Source of the DNA: Rhizobium sp. Q54
Lineage (GTDB): Bacteria; Pseudomonadota; Alphaproteobacteria; Rickettsiales; UBA1997
Direction: 5' to 3'
Length of the DNA stretch: 11,454 bases
Assembly (NCBI GenBank): GCA_945865855.1
Contig: CAMBES010000036.1
Coordinates: 1-11,454, forward strand
Positions 1 through 7,688 of the stretch are shown piece after piece. Position 1 is the stretch's first letter; each line of letters begins with the position of its first letter. The position numbers and the translations under genes are program-made. Under the pieces are notes generated by a model. It made no database searches, had not been told where the DNA came from, and saw nothing but the letters and a program-made list of their open reading frames with translations.

Positions 1-747
1 AAAGAACAGGTGGTTTTTAATCCACAGTTGCAACTCAACGAAACGCAGCAGAAAAATTTTTTTGATCTTGTCACTCGCCGCGCGAAACACGAACCGGTCT
101 CGCATCTAATAGGCAAAAGAGAATTTTTTGGTGAAGATTTTTTGGTAACCAAAGATGTTTTAGATCCTCGTCCAGATTCAGAAACGCTGATTGAGTCAGT
201 GTTAAAAAAATTTCCAAATCTCGCGCAAGATTTAAAAATTTTAGAGCTCGGAGTTGGCTCGGGATGCTTGATCGTCACTCTTCTCAAAGCCTACGCAAAC
301 GCGACCGGAATCGCAGTCGACATTTCAAAAAAAGCACTCGAAGTTGCCAAGAAAAACAGCGAAAAACACCAGGTCTATCCACGCTTAAAACTTCTCGAAT
401 CGGATTTATTTTCCGCAGTAAGTCACGCAGAAAAATTCGACCTAATCATTTCAAATCCGCCTTACATTCCCGCTGCAGAAATTGAAAAGCTTGAGCCAGA
501 AGTCAGAATCCACGAGCCTCGCGCCGCTCTCGACGGCGGCGCAGACGGTCTAGATTTTTACCGCCGCATTGCCGCGGAAGCAAAAAATTTTCTGAGCGAA
601 TTTGGAAAAATTTTTCTTGAAATCGGATTTGGGCAAAAAGAAGAAGTTGTAAGAATCTTCACTCAGCAAGAATTCACTCTAACCAGATTAAGCCTCGACT
701 TACCTGGCGTGGAGAGAGTTTTAGAATTCAGTTCAGCTGCGCAGTAA
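1..747 (+). CDS. prmC: PrmC, peptide chain release factor N5-glutamine methyltransferase (5' end outside window)
   Basis: SAM-dependent methyltransferase that modifies the glutamine of the GGQ motif in release factors RF1/RF2 in the cytoplasm. The reading frame is open from base 1 (aaa gaa cag gtg), and the GTG at 10 is not a convincing start: most of the N-terminal substrate-binding helical domain that family members (about 280 residues) carry is missing, so the gene begins upstream of the window. Visible motifs are RRAKHEPVSHLIGKREFFG (family: RR..geP..YilG.reF), DPRPDSETL (family IPRPDTE), the SAM-binding loop ELGVGSG (codons 244-264, family DLGTGSG), and the catalytic NPPY (454-465). The end, GFGQKEEV...DLPGVERVL, is also typical. 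prfA is the usual upstream neighbour, but it is not in view. The nearest alternative is another NPPY N-methyltransferase such as PrmB; the RRxxxEPxxxLxGxxEF segment favours PrmC. Confidence 0.95.
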   Translation, partial: KEQVVFNPQLQLNETQQKNFFDLVTRRAKHEPVSHLIGKREFFGEDFLVTKDVLDPRPDSETLIESVLKKFPNLAQDLKILELGVGSGCLIVTLLKAYANATGIAVDISKKALEVAKKNSEKHQVYPRLKLLESDLFSAVSHAEKFDLIISNPPYIPAAEIEKLEPEVRIHEPRAALDGGADGLDFYRRIAAEAKNFLSEFGKIFLEIGFGQKEEVVRIFTQQEFTLTRLSLDLPGVERVLEFSSAAQ

Positions 748-810
748 AAATATTTTTCTCCAGAAGTAACTCCGGCGATAAGCATCACTTCATCTCTGCA
801 TAAGTTTGCT

Positions 811-823
811 CTTCGCAATGACG
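811..823 (-). repeat. Half-copy of the cgtcattgcgag repeat family
   Basis: The plus strand reads cttcgcaatgacg, which on the minus strand is cgtcattgcgaag. It matches the arm of the palindromic repeat at 3839-3916 and the fragment at 11229-11240. No partner arm is evident close by, so it appears to be a solitary or decayed half-element. Confidence 0.5.
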
Positions 824-850
824 CGGTTGGTTTTGTGGCGATGGTTTTAA

Positions 851-877
851 AGATATAAGCCGCGAGGGCTTATATCT
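851..877. repeat. Perfect inverted repeat, 11-bp stem and 5-nt loop
   Basis: agatataagcc (851-861), loop gcgag, ggcttatatct (867-877). The stem is perfect. No T-run follows on the plus strand (aggtaag), and only a weak ttaaaacc follows on the minus strand, so it is not a canonical rho-independent terminator. It could be an RNA 3'-end stabiliser for prmC, a protein-binding palindrome, or part of a repeat element. Confidence 0.6.
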
Positions 878-938
878 AGGTAAGATCAAAGCCTTTTGAC
901 TCTAAGGCCGATAGAAATTGCTTTATTCAAATCCCAAC

Positions 939-957
939 GTGTTTTATCTCAAAACAC
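939..957. repeat. Small hairpin, 7-bp stem and 5-nt loop
   Basis: gtgtttt (939-945), loop atctc, aaaacac (951-957), about 58 bp before the ATG at 1015. The stem is AU-rich and there is no T-run after it. It could sit in the leader of the kinase-S66 gene or belong to a decayed repeat. Confidence 0.4.
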
Positions 958-1014
958 ATGAATTCAAACTTTCGCCGGGCTCCCTTGAACTAAAGAAAAG
1001 TAATCAAAACTTAC

Positions 1015-3816
1015 ATGCCTCTCACCCTCGAACAGCGTCGCGCAAATCACAAAAAAGTTTCTGAAAAACTTGCTGAAATGAGCGACGAAGAAGTCGTCAA
1101 AATGCTGCAAGATTCTCCACGAGTTCACGCCGGAATTGGTGGAACGGCGGTGAAGTTAGAAATCGAAGAAGTGCCAATTTTTGCCAAGTGCATCTCGCTC
1201 ACCGATTTTGAAATGGAACATTCCGGCTCAACAAAAAACATTTTTGACCTACCGACTTACTACCAATACGGAATTGGCTCTGCAGGATTTGGCGCCAATC
1301 GCGAAGTAGTTGCACATCAAATGACAAGTGACTGGGTTTTGAGCGGCGAATGTCCAAATTTTCCACTACTCTACGGACAGCGAATCGTCGCAAAAACAAA
1401 GGCCCCAGAACTTAACGAAGAACAAAAAGATCTTCTCGACGCTGGCCAAGAATATTGGGGCAAATCGCAAGCTGTGCGCAATCGCCTCGAGGCAATCGAA
1501 AATTCTTCGCACAGTGTTGTCGTTTTTCTCGAGAGCATTCCGCAGAATCTTAGTCACTATTTATTCTCGGAAGAAGTTGCAGGAAGACACGCAAAAAGGC
1601 GTAATGTCGAAATGGTAGAAAGAGAGATCAGGTCAACTACCGCCTTCATGGAAAGCAAAGGAATGATTCACTTCGACGGGCACAATAAAAATATTTTAAC
1701 CGACGGCGAGCAAATTTATTTCTCAGATTTTGGCCTCGCGACTTCGCTTGATTTTGAACTCTCCGACGAAGAGCGAGAATTTTTTGAAAAAAATCGCGGC
1801 TACGATTTAGCGCTTGGTCTCGACGCAATCTCGCGTGAGTCTAGAGCGCAGACTCCTGAGGTGCTCGCACTTGCTAAGCGCCACAAGCTAATAAGCGAAT
1901 ACATGCAGCAATTCCAAAAAACATTGCGCAAAGACCCAACTAAACTCACCGAATTTCCGGCGGAAGAAATGCGCGAATTATGTAAAATGAAAATCGCACT
2001 GATTACTCCTGGAGTTAGAGGGGACCTAGCTGGATCAAAAATCGAACAAGATGCAGAAAAACTAAAATCACTAGGATTTCGTACAGAATTTTTACCCGAC
2101 AGCGTCAGTAATTTTTACCCATTTGTCGGCGCAGAAATCGCCAACACGGCCGAGCAGCGCGCACGACAAATCATTAACTTTGCGCAAGATTCAAAACTGG
2201 TCGCGATGTGGGCGGTGCATGGCGGCGAATCTTGTCCGGAGGTTGCAAAACTTTTGGTCGAATATGGCAAAAATCCGCAAAAATATTTAAAAGAACATCA
2301 GCTTGATTGTATAAGTGGCGAGACTCTTGAATACGCCGCCGGCGCAGAAAATGGTTTTCCAAAAGATCGCGCGCTGCCAACGATTGTTGGGATGAGCGAC
2401 GTCTCAAATATTCAACTGGCTCTCGCCCAATTCGGTTTTCCTTCGCACTACGGACACACGACTTTGCAGGATGTAAACCTGTTACGACAAGCTGCGGAAT
2501 CTCTTCAAAGCGGCGGAATAAGTGAGTTCGATCAAATCACGCAAGTCGCACGACACGACTCTCCCGAACAAATTCGCGGCACAGTTTACGCCACGGTTAG
2601 CGGCGGTTTGGAATCTTCGCTCTACACCGATTGGCAACCAAAATTTCCGCCAAATACAGTTTTAATGATTGAAGGAGTAAGTGGTTACGATGCGATTACA
2701 AGCGCGCTTGGCGAAGCCAAACAGGCCGGAGCACTTACAAATGTTTCGGCGATTCTTGTAGGAAATCCCGTGCATGCTGGGAAAGAAATTAGCCCAGAAA
2801 GCGCCGAAAGATTTAATCAATTTGCAGAGGATTATGACATTCCAATTTTCTCCGTCGGCGGAAATCAATTCGGACATCTGCGAGAAAAAGAGCCAACACC
2901 AATCGCGAATTTTGGTACAATCACAATCGATGTAGCGCAAGGTACGGCAAGAATTGAGCAAGCTTTTGTGCAAGAAAATATCAAGAAATTTCGCGCAGAA
3001 AAAACGGTGGCACAAAAAATTTCGGTGGTGGCTCCTGACTTACAAATCGATCCTCCGGCATTGCGACTAACTGGGATTAATCACTCGATTCCTGACGAGC
3101 TTACTGACGTGATTGGCTGCGAATGGCACAATCTTCCGCGGCATTTGGATCTCGAAGGAAAAACTTTGCTCGTTGATTACGACAACTGGGTAGCGCTTGG
3201 AAGGCAGATGACTGACTTCGCAAATCGCGGGGCGCTGGATAAGTTGAAAGCGATCGTCTTTTCAATCGATAATTATTACCCAGGATTGAAATCGCGATTT
3301 GATTCAGCGAGCAGCGACGAAGAAAAAGTTGCCGTTGGTCTGTCTTTTGCAACGCATCAAGATTTTAAATTTACTCACGAAGGAGGGGATCGTTACCGAT
3401 GTGGCAACTGTCCAAAGCAGTTGGCTGACGTTTTTTTTACGTCGCGATTAAAAGATTTAGAGCTGAAGGCGGAAGATATTTTAGAGGATGCACATGGAAT
3501 TACTCTGCCAATTCCGGCAGAGAAAAATGCCGAAATAATCGCACTCATTTCCGACGCGAAAGGGATAGGTCGAGTTAAACAATCTGCGGGACGCGCGGAA
3601 TATTTTGCTAAACAACATCCAGAAATTCTTGTCTTCCTAAACGACAGAGCTGAGCTGCCCGAAGCAATGCGCGGGGAATTATTTTCGGCAGAAAGATTGG
3701 AGGTGCGAAATGAAAGAATTCCACCGAGTAACTCGCCACAATCAAGATCTGGGTCATTTGTGGACGCAGCAAAAGTAGAGAAAGAAAAAAGTTCTCAGGA
3801 GCAAAATGAGCATTAG
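1015..3816 (+). CDS. Protein kinase-like domain fused to S66 (LD-carboxypeptidase/MccF-like) serine peptidase
   Basis: A 933-residue protein with two recognisable enzymatic modules. Residues about 37-300 look like a eukaryotic-type protein kinase: a glycine-rich turn AGIGGT (39-44), a beta3-like lysine in FAKCI (K58), a possible helix-C glutamate (E97), a hinge-like VVVFLES (168-173), the catalytic loop HFDGHNKN (219-226, D221, N226), and DFG (238-240). Phe replaces the HRD arginine, so it is a non-RD type. Residues about 325-650 match family S66: start KIALITPG, AVHGGES (400-406), nucleophile elbow GMSD (S461), IEGV (E553) and GNQFGH (H621). As recalled for the family, the Glu-His spacing of 68 is the same in Pseudomonas LdcA and in MccF. 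S66 enzymes cleave the L,D bond of murein tetrapeptide or inactivate microcin C. Residues 684-755 resemble a second S66 C-lobe; the tail beyond about 890 is polar. There is no signal peptide or membrane segment, so it is probably cytoplasmic. Domain calls are firm for S66 and good for the kinase; the substrate is unknown. Confidence 0.85.
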   Translation: MPLTLEQRRANHKKVSEKLAEMSDEEVVKMLQDSPRVHAGIGGTAVKLEIEEVPIFAKCISLTDFEMEHSGSTKNIFDLPTYYQYGIGSAGFGANREVVAHQMTSDWVLSGECPNFPLLYGQRIVAKTKAPELNEEQKDLLDAGQEYWGKSQAVRNRLEAIENSSHSVVVFLESIPQNLSHYLFSEEVAGRHAKRRNVEMVEREIRSTTAFMESKGMIHFDGHNKNILTDGEQIYFSDFGLATSLDFELSDEEREFFEKNRGYDLALGLDAISRESRAQTPEVLALAKRHKLISEYMQQFQKTLRKDPTKLTEFPAEEMRELCKMKIALITPGVRGDLAGSKIEQDAEKLKSLGFRTEFLPDSVSNFYPFVGAEIANTAEQRARQIINFAQDSKLVAMWAVHGGESCPEVAKLLVEYGKNPQKYLKEHQLDCISGETLEYAAGAENGFPKDRALPTIVGMSDVSNIQLALAQFGFPSHYGHTTLQDVNLLRQAAESLQSGGISEFDQITQVARHDSPEQIRGTVYATVSGGLESSLYTDWQPKFPPNTVLMIEGVSGYDAITSALGEAKQAGALTNVSAILVGNPVHAGKEISPESAERFNQFAEDYDIPIFSVGGNQFGHLREKEPTPIANFGTITIDVAQGTARIEQAFVQENIKKFRAEKTVAQKISVVAPDLQIDPPALRLTGINHSIPDELTDVIGCEWHNLPRHLDLEGKTLLVDYDNWVALGRQMTDFANRGALDKLKAIVFSIDNYYPGLKSRFDSASSDEEKVAVGLSFATHQDFKFTHEGGDRYRCGNCPKQLADVFFTSRLKDLELKAEDILEDAHGITLPIPAEKNAEIIALISDAKGIGRVKQSAGRAEYFAKQHPEILVFLNDRAELPEAMRGELFSAERLEVRNERIPPSNSPQSRSGSFVDAAKVEKEKSSQEQNEH

Positions 3817-3838
3817 TTTTACTCTCGTCCCCTGACGT

Positions 3839-3916
3839 CGTCATTGCGAGCGCAGCGCGGCAATCCATTCATTAACGCTCTGGATTGCCGCATTGCTTTC
3901 CCTCCTCGCAATAACG
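3839..3916. repeat. Palindromic intergenic repeat (REP/RPE-like), full copy
   Basis: Outer arms cgtcattgcgag (3839-3850) and ctcgcaataacg (3905-3916) are inverted with 11 of 12 matches. Inner arms cggcaatcca (3858-3867) and tggattgccg (3881-3890) are a perfect 10-bp inverted repeat around a 13-nt loop. The whole folds as a long imperfect hairpin between the kinase-S66 gene and panC. Solitary pieces of the outer arm recur at 811-823 and 11229-11240, so this is a dispersed family within the genome. Similar cgtcattgcgag-type intergenic repeats are, from memory, common in Rickettsiales and relatives. It may act as an RNA end structure for the upstream gene. Confidence 0.8.
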
Positions 3917-3939
3917 AATAAAATACAAATTTTAAATAA

Positions 3940-4761
3940 ATGTTCGTCGCCAAAACCATTGAAGAAGTAAGAGAATTTTTACGTAGCAAAACCGAATTCG
4001 GCAAAACAGTTTCTTTTGTGCCAACAATGGGGGCGTTGCACGAGGGGCACTTGGCATTGGTGAAGAAGGCCAAAGAGCTTGGCGAGATTTCGGTTGTTAG
4101 TATTTTTGTGAATAAGACACAATTCAACGATCCGATCGATTACGAAAAATATCCAAAAACTCTTGAACAAGATTTAGAAAAATTGCGCGCACTTGATCCA
4201 TCTTGTGTTTTTGTACCGGAACATTCGGAAATTTTTTCGCAAGATTTTGTCTGTAAAATTAGCCTAAATTCTCTAGGCGATTCACTGTGTGGAGCCACGC
4301 GCCCTGGACATTTTGATGGGGTCGCTTTAATCGTTACCAAACTCTTCAACATCATTAAACCAGACATCGCAATTTTTGGCGAGAAAGATTTTCAGCAGGT
4401 TTTGGTGATTAAAAAATTGGTGAGGGATTTGAATTTTAACGTAAAGATTTTCACACAACCAACTCTGCGCGAAGAAAGTGGATTGGCGATGTCTTCACGC
4501 AATCAAAGATTGTCTGAGGCATCTAAAATCAAGGCTGCGAACATATTTAGAATTTTGTCGGAGATCAAAATTGATCCGACAATTCTTGCAGCAAAAAAAT
4601 CTGAATTACTTGCGATTGGTTTTGAAAAAATTGATTACTTTGAAATTCGTGACGAAAAAAATCTTAGTCTAATCAGTGATTTTAGCGGCAAAATTCCCGC
4701 ACGTATTTTTATTGCTGCTTACTTGGATGGCGTCAGATTGATTGACAATTTGATGCTTTAA
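3940..4761 (+). CDS. panC: Pantothenate synthetase (pantoate-beta-alanine ligase)
   Basis: ATP-dependent cytoplasmic enzyme that joins D-pantoate and beta-alanine to make pantothenate, the CoA precursor, through a pantoyl-adenylate. The 273 residues are near the family's usual length of about 280. Motifs in order: VPTMGALHEGH (27-37, with the nucleotidyl-transferase HxGH signature H34-H37), FVNKTQFND (56-64, family FVNPTQF, here Lys for Pro), DYEKYP (67-72), RPGHFDGVALIVTKLFNI (121-138), IFGEKDFQQ (145-153), and REESGLAMSSRN (177-188, the KMSKS-like loop). The ATG at 3940 is the only sensible start and gives the normal short N-terminus; no clear Shine-Dalgarno is visible before it (aaattttaaataa). 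It follows the palindromic repeat. panB is not adjacent. Confidence 0.97.
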   Translation: MFVAKTIEEVREFLRSKTEFGKTVSFVPTMGALHEGHLALVKKAKELGEISVVSIFVNKTQFNDPIDYEKYPKTLEQDLEKLRALDPSCVFVPEHSEIFSQDFVCKISLNSLGDSLCGATRPGHFDGVALIVTKLFNIIKPDIAIFGEKDFQQVLVIKKLVRDLNFNVKIFTQPTLREESGLAMSSRNQRLSEASKIKAANIFRILSEIKIDPTILAAKKSELLAIGFEKIDYFEIRDEKNLSLISDFSGKIPARIFIAAYLDGVRLIDNLML

Positions 4762-4799
4762 ACTCAAGAAATACGCATCTCCAACTAATTCGCTAAAAC

Positions 4800-5852
4800 A
4801 TGTATTACATCATCCTAAGTGAAATCGGAATGGCCGTCATGATGATTTTGGTCTATCTGCGCTACTCGCATTTTCGTCTTTACTCAACTAATGAAATTAA
4901 AGCGTTGCGTAAAAAATCTGACGAGCAATCTGAGGCTCTGCGCACTGCTGACGCAAGGCTTGTCGAAGAAACAAGAACAGACAGCCAAAAGATCCAGAAT
5001 CTTTTACTTGAGATCGATGAGCTGCGTAAAGACAAGGAAAATGAAATTAAACTTCGCCTCAGCGCTGAAAAACAGATTGAACTAACTCTACAAAAAATGC
5101 GCGATTTAGAGAGTCGCATGAATGATTGGAAAGTGATGCAAGACGCGGTGATGCGTGATTCAAAAGATGCAATAATAAGAGTTGGTAACGACCTCTATAA
5201 AAAATTAAATGAGAACTACAAACAGGAAATTGAAACGACTCGTAATCTTCTCGGACGAATTTCTAAAACCGTTACCGACTTCTCTGAAAATTCTTCTGCT
5301 CCAGAAAAAATAGCAGCAAAAACTGCGACGCCAAAAATAACCAATGAAAGGGCTCCAAAACAAGAGATTAAAATTAGTGAAAATTCGTCGAAAAAATTTA
5401 TTAGCGGCCTTGTCGAAACAATGAAGGCAAGTGGTCACCTGGTTAATAAAGATTATTTTTTGCCAGCTAATTTTGATGCGCATAAAGCTAAAATGTTACT
5501 TTGCGAAGTGGCTTTCGTCAGCAATGAAACACTCCACATTATTGATTTTAAAGCCTGTCACTATTTGACAGAATTTGAGCGACTGAAAGCTGGCGACAAA
5601 GCAGCAGCTGAAAATGATCTCAAACAAAAGCTCGACAGATATTTTACTTATTTGAGTGATCCAAAATATCGAGACTCGATTTCAAAAGTTATGTCGACAA
5701 CCAAAGCAAAATTTGGCAAAATTACTACGATTATTGCTTTGCCTTCAAGGCTCGAAATACTAGATCTCAAAGAGATTCACTATCTTGATAAAGCCACAAG
5801 ATTTGGATTTGAAGTCATGGACGCTGATGGCTTAAGCAACATCGTTTTGTGA
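4800..5852 (+). CDS. Membrane-anchored coiled-coil protein with RmuC-like C-terminal domain
   Basis: A 350-residue protein. Residues 1-20 are a hydrophobic segment that likely anchors it in the inner membrane. Residues about 30-160 are charged and heptad-rich (coiled coil), and about 165-197 is a low-complexity Lys/Ala/Glu linker. Residues about 198-350 are globular: KMLLCEVAFVSNETLHIIDFKACHY places E236 and D249-x-K251 as in a PD-(D/E)XK nuclease-like core, followed by IIALPSRLEIL and FGFEVMDADGLSNIVL. This arrangement (anchor, coiled coil, restriction-nuclease-like fold, 'deposit in place' ending) recalls RmuC, a protein thought to limit recombination at inverted repeats, but the similarity is distant and the RmuC signature is not exact. 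It starts 38 bp after panC and ends 5 bp before pth, so it is probably co-transcribed with pth and nhaA. Confidence 0.5.
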   Translation: MYYIILSEIGMAVMMILVYLRYSHFRLYSTNEIKALRKKSDEQSEALRTADARLVEETRTDSQKIQNLLLEIDELRKDKENEIKLRLSAEKQIELTLQKMRDLESRMNDWKVMQDAVMRDSKDAIIRVGNDLYKKLNENYKQEIETTRNLLGRISKTVTDFSENSSAPEKIAAKTATPKITNERAPKQEIKISENSSKKFISGLVETMKASGHLVNKDYFLPANFDAHKAKMLLCEVAFVSNETLHIIDFKACHYLTEFERLKAGDKAAAENDLKQKLDRYFTYLSDPKYRDSISKVMSTTKAKFGKITTIIALPSRLEILDLKEIHYLDKATRFGFEVMDADGLSNIVL

Positions 5853-5857
5853 CCTTT

Positions 5858-6415
5858 ATGCACCTTCTTGTTGGGCTTGGAAATATCGGCAAAGAATACG
5901 AGCAAACTCGACATAATTTTGGTTTTTTATTGCTCGATCAAATCATTGATGACCATGATTTTCAGCCTCAAGGAAAGAAATTTAAGAGCGAAATTTTTAG
6001 CGGCGAAATTGATGGAGAAAAAATTATCGCGCTAAAACCGCATACTTTTATGAACCTATCTGGCCGCGCCGTTATTGAAGCGGCAAATTTTTACAAAATT
6101 CCTCCAAAAAATATTTTAGTTTTTCACGACGAAATTGATCTTCAGCTTGGACGCGTAAAAATAAAAACCGGCGGCGGAAATGCCGGACATAACGGACTGC
6201 GATCAATCGATGAATCAATCGGCAGAAATTATGTTAGATTGCGCTTAGGAGTAGGAAGATCAGAGATTCAGCAGCTACAAGTTTCCGACCATGTTTTAGG
6301 AAAATTCTCGGCAGCAGAAATGGTCGAGGTAGACAAAACAAATGAAAAAATTTCCGAGCTAATCGGAGAAATTTTATCCAGAAATTACGACAAATTTTTG
6401 AATAAATTTTATTAG
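5858..6415 (+). CDS. pth: Peptidyl-tRNA hydrolase
   Basis: Cleaves the ester bond of peptidyl-tRNAs that drop off the ribosome, recycling tRNA. I chose the ATG at 5858 because it gives MHLLVGLGN, the normal family start. The GTG at 5849 would overlap the previous stop and adds three untypical residues. The result is 185 residues, the usual size. Catalytic and binding residues are in place: N9, H19 in the TRHN motif, M65-N66 in FMNLSG, D91 in VFHDEID, and H111-N112 in GGGNAGHNGLRS. One deviation is GLGNIG where most members have GLGNPG. It lies 5 bp after the coiled-coil gene and 6 bp before nhaA, consistent with one operon. Confidence 0.97.
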   Translation: MHLLVGLGNIGKEYEQTRHNFGFLLLDQIIDDHDFQPQGKKFKSEIFSGEIDGEKIIALKPHTFMNLSGRAVIEAANFYKIPPKNILVFHDEIDLQLGRVKIKTGGGNAGHNGLRSIDESIGRNYVRLRLGVGRSEIQQLQVSDHVLGKFSAAEMVEVDKTNEKISELIGEILSRNYDKFLNKFY

Positions 6416-6421
6416 ATCTCG

Positions 6422-7618
6422 ATGCTCAAGACAATAACCAAACCAATCACCAAGCCTATCGCAACTTTTTTTAAATCAGAAATCGCCATCGGCATTTCTC
6501 TAATAGTCGCAACCATTGCGGCAATGCTTATTGCCAATTCTGAAAACTACGAAATTTACAAAATATTTTTTTCATCCCCTGCGCCCCTAAATATTGAATT
6601 TATTGGCCTTCACAAAGAAATGAATTATCTTGATTGGATTAATGATTTTTTGATGACGATCTTTTTTTTACTGATTGGCTTGGAGCTAAAAAAAGAAATT
6701 TTAATCGGCGAACTTTCAACGAAACGTAAATTAGCCCTACCGGCAATCGCCGCACTTGGCGGAATAATTTTTCCAATTCTGATTTTCTTTTTGTTTAATT
6801 TTAATCATCCAGAAAACATGCGCGGCTTCTCTATTCCGGCCGCCACAGACATTGCTTTCGCTTACGGGGTAATGTCACTTTTTGGCAAAAGATTTTCTAA
6901 TTCACTCAAAGTTTTCTTAGTTGCGCTTGCGGTGCTAGATGATCTAGTGGCGATTTTGATCATCGCCTTTTTTTACTCACACGACCCAAACCTTTCTTAC
7001 ATCGCTCTTGCTTTTATCGCCTTACTTGGGCTCGGTCTTTTCAATTTTTTTAACTCCGAAAAAACCCATCTCTACCTAATTTTAGGATTTTTTTTGTGGC
7101 TGATGATTTTAAAATCAGGAATTCACCCAACTATATCCGGGATAATTTTAGCTTTATTTATTCCTCTACAAATTGGAAATAAATCGCCGCTTTCTCACCT
7201 CGCTCACAAAATTTCTCCAAGCGTAAATTTTTTAATTTTGCCACTCTTCGCATTTGCTAATGCCGGAGTTCAATTAAAAAAAATTTCTATCGATCTTTTT
7301 ACCCAGCCCCTAATTCTCGGGATTGCTTTTGGACTATTCTTCGGCAAACAAATTGGGGTAATGTTTTTTGGTTTTCTTGCGGTAAAATTTAAAATTGCAC
7401 ATCTGCCACGCGGCACAAGTTGGCCCGAATTCTACGTCGCAGCAATCCTTACTGGCATTGGGTTTACAATGAGTTTATTTGTTGGCTCTCTTGCTTTTGC
7501 AGAAAGTAACTTGGCCAATAGCCTCGTGCTTGATGAAGTAAAAATTGGCGTAATTTGTGGATCATGTTTTTCAGCAATATTTGCAACTATCGTAGCTTTC
7601 AGCTTAAAAAGAGACTAA
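6422..7618 (+). CDS. nhaA: Na+/H+ antiporter NhaA
   Basis: Inner-membrane antiporter that exports Na+ (or Li+) in exchange for protons, controlling internal pH and sodium. The 398 residues form many hydrophobic helices, consistent with the 12-helix NhaA fold. Key residues match Escherichia coli NhaA with an offset of about +10: D143 in ATDIAFA (E. coli D133), D173-D174 in VLDDLVAI (D163/D164), and K309 in FFGKQIGV (K300). Other signatures are LIGLELKKEILIGEL (84-98), GIHPTISGI (233-241), LPLFAFANAGV (273-283) and LTGIGFTMSLFV near the C-terminus. The ATG at 6422 follows the pth stop by 6 bp. No nhaR-like regulator is visible in the window. Confidence 0.97.
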   Translation: MLKTITKPITKPIATFFKSEIAIGISLIVATIAAMLIANSENYEIYKIFFSSPAPLNIEFIGLHKEMNYLDWINDFLMTIFFLLIGLELKKEILIGELSTKRKLALPAIAALGGIIFPILIFFLFNFNHPENMRGFSIPAATDIAFAYGVMSLFGKRFSNSLKVFLVALAVLDDLVAILIIAFFYSHDPNLSYIALAFIALLGLGLFNFFNSEKTHLYLILGFFLWLMILKSGIHPTISGIILALFIPLQIGNKSPLSHLAHKISPSVNFLILPLFAFANAGVQLKKISIDLFTQPLILGIAFGLFFGKQIGVMFFGFLAVKFKIAHLPRGTSWPEFYVAAILTGIGFTMSLFVGSLAFAESNLANSLVLDEVKIGVICGSCFSAIFATIVAFSLKRD

Positions 7619-7688
7619 AAAAAATATTAACACTTGAACAGTAAGTAACGTCTTTTAACCAGCTCATATCTCCGTACCTACAACAATT

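Larger units (their letters stand above)
748..1014. other. Gene-free interval with hairpins and a repeat fragment
   Basis: No convincing coding region lies between prmC and the next gene. The interval holds one half-copy of the cgtcattgcgag repeat family (inverted, 811-823), a perfect 11-bp hairpin (851-877), a 7-bp hairpin (939-957), and an aaagaaaagtaa stretch around 995. The mixture looks like an accumulation of small repeat remnants. A promoter for the 1015 gene must lie here or upstream, but I could not pick a convincing -35/-10 pair. Confidence 0.6.

Noticed and set aside
851..877. Rho-independent terminator for prmC
   Set aside because: The stem is strong, but no T-run follows on the plus strand and it is over 100 bp from the stop codon. 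It is kept only as an inverted repeat.
2662..3015. 117-codon open frame on the minus strand
   Set aside because: It lies antisense to the conserved S66 catalytic region and shows no family features.
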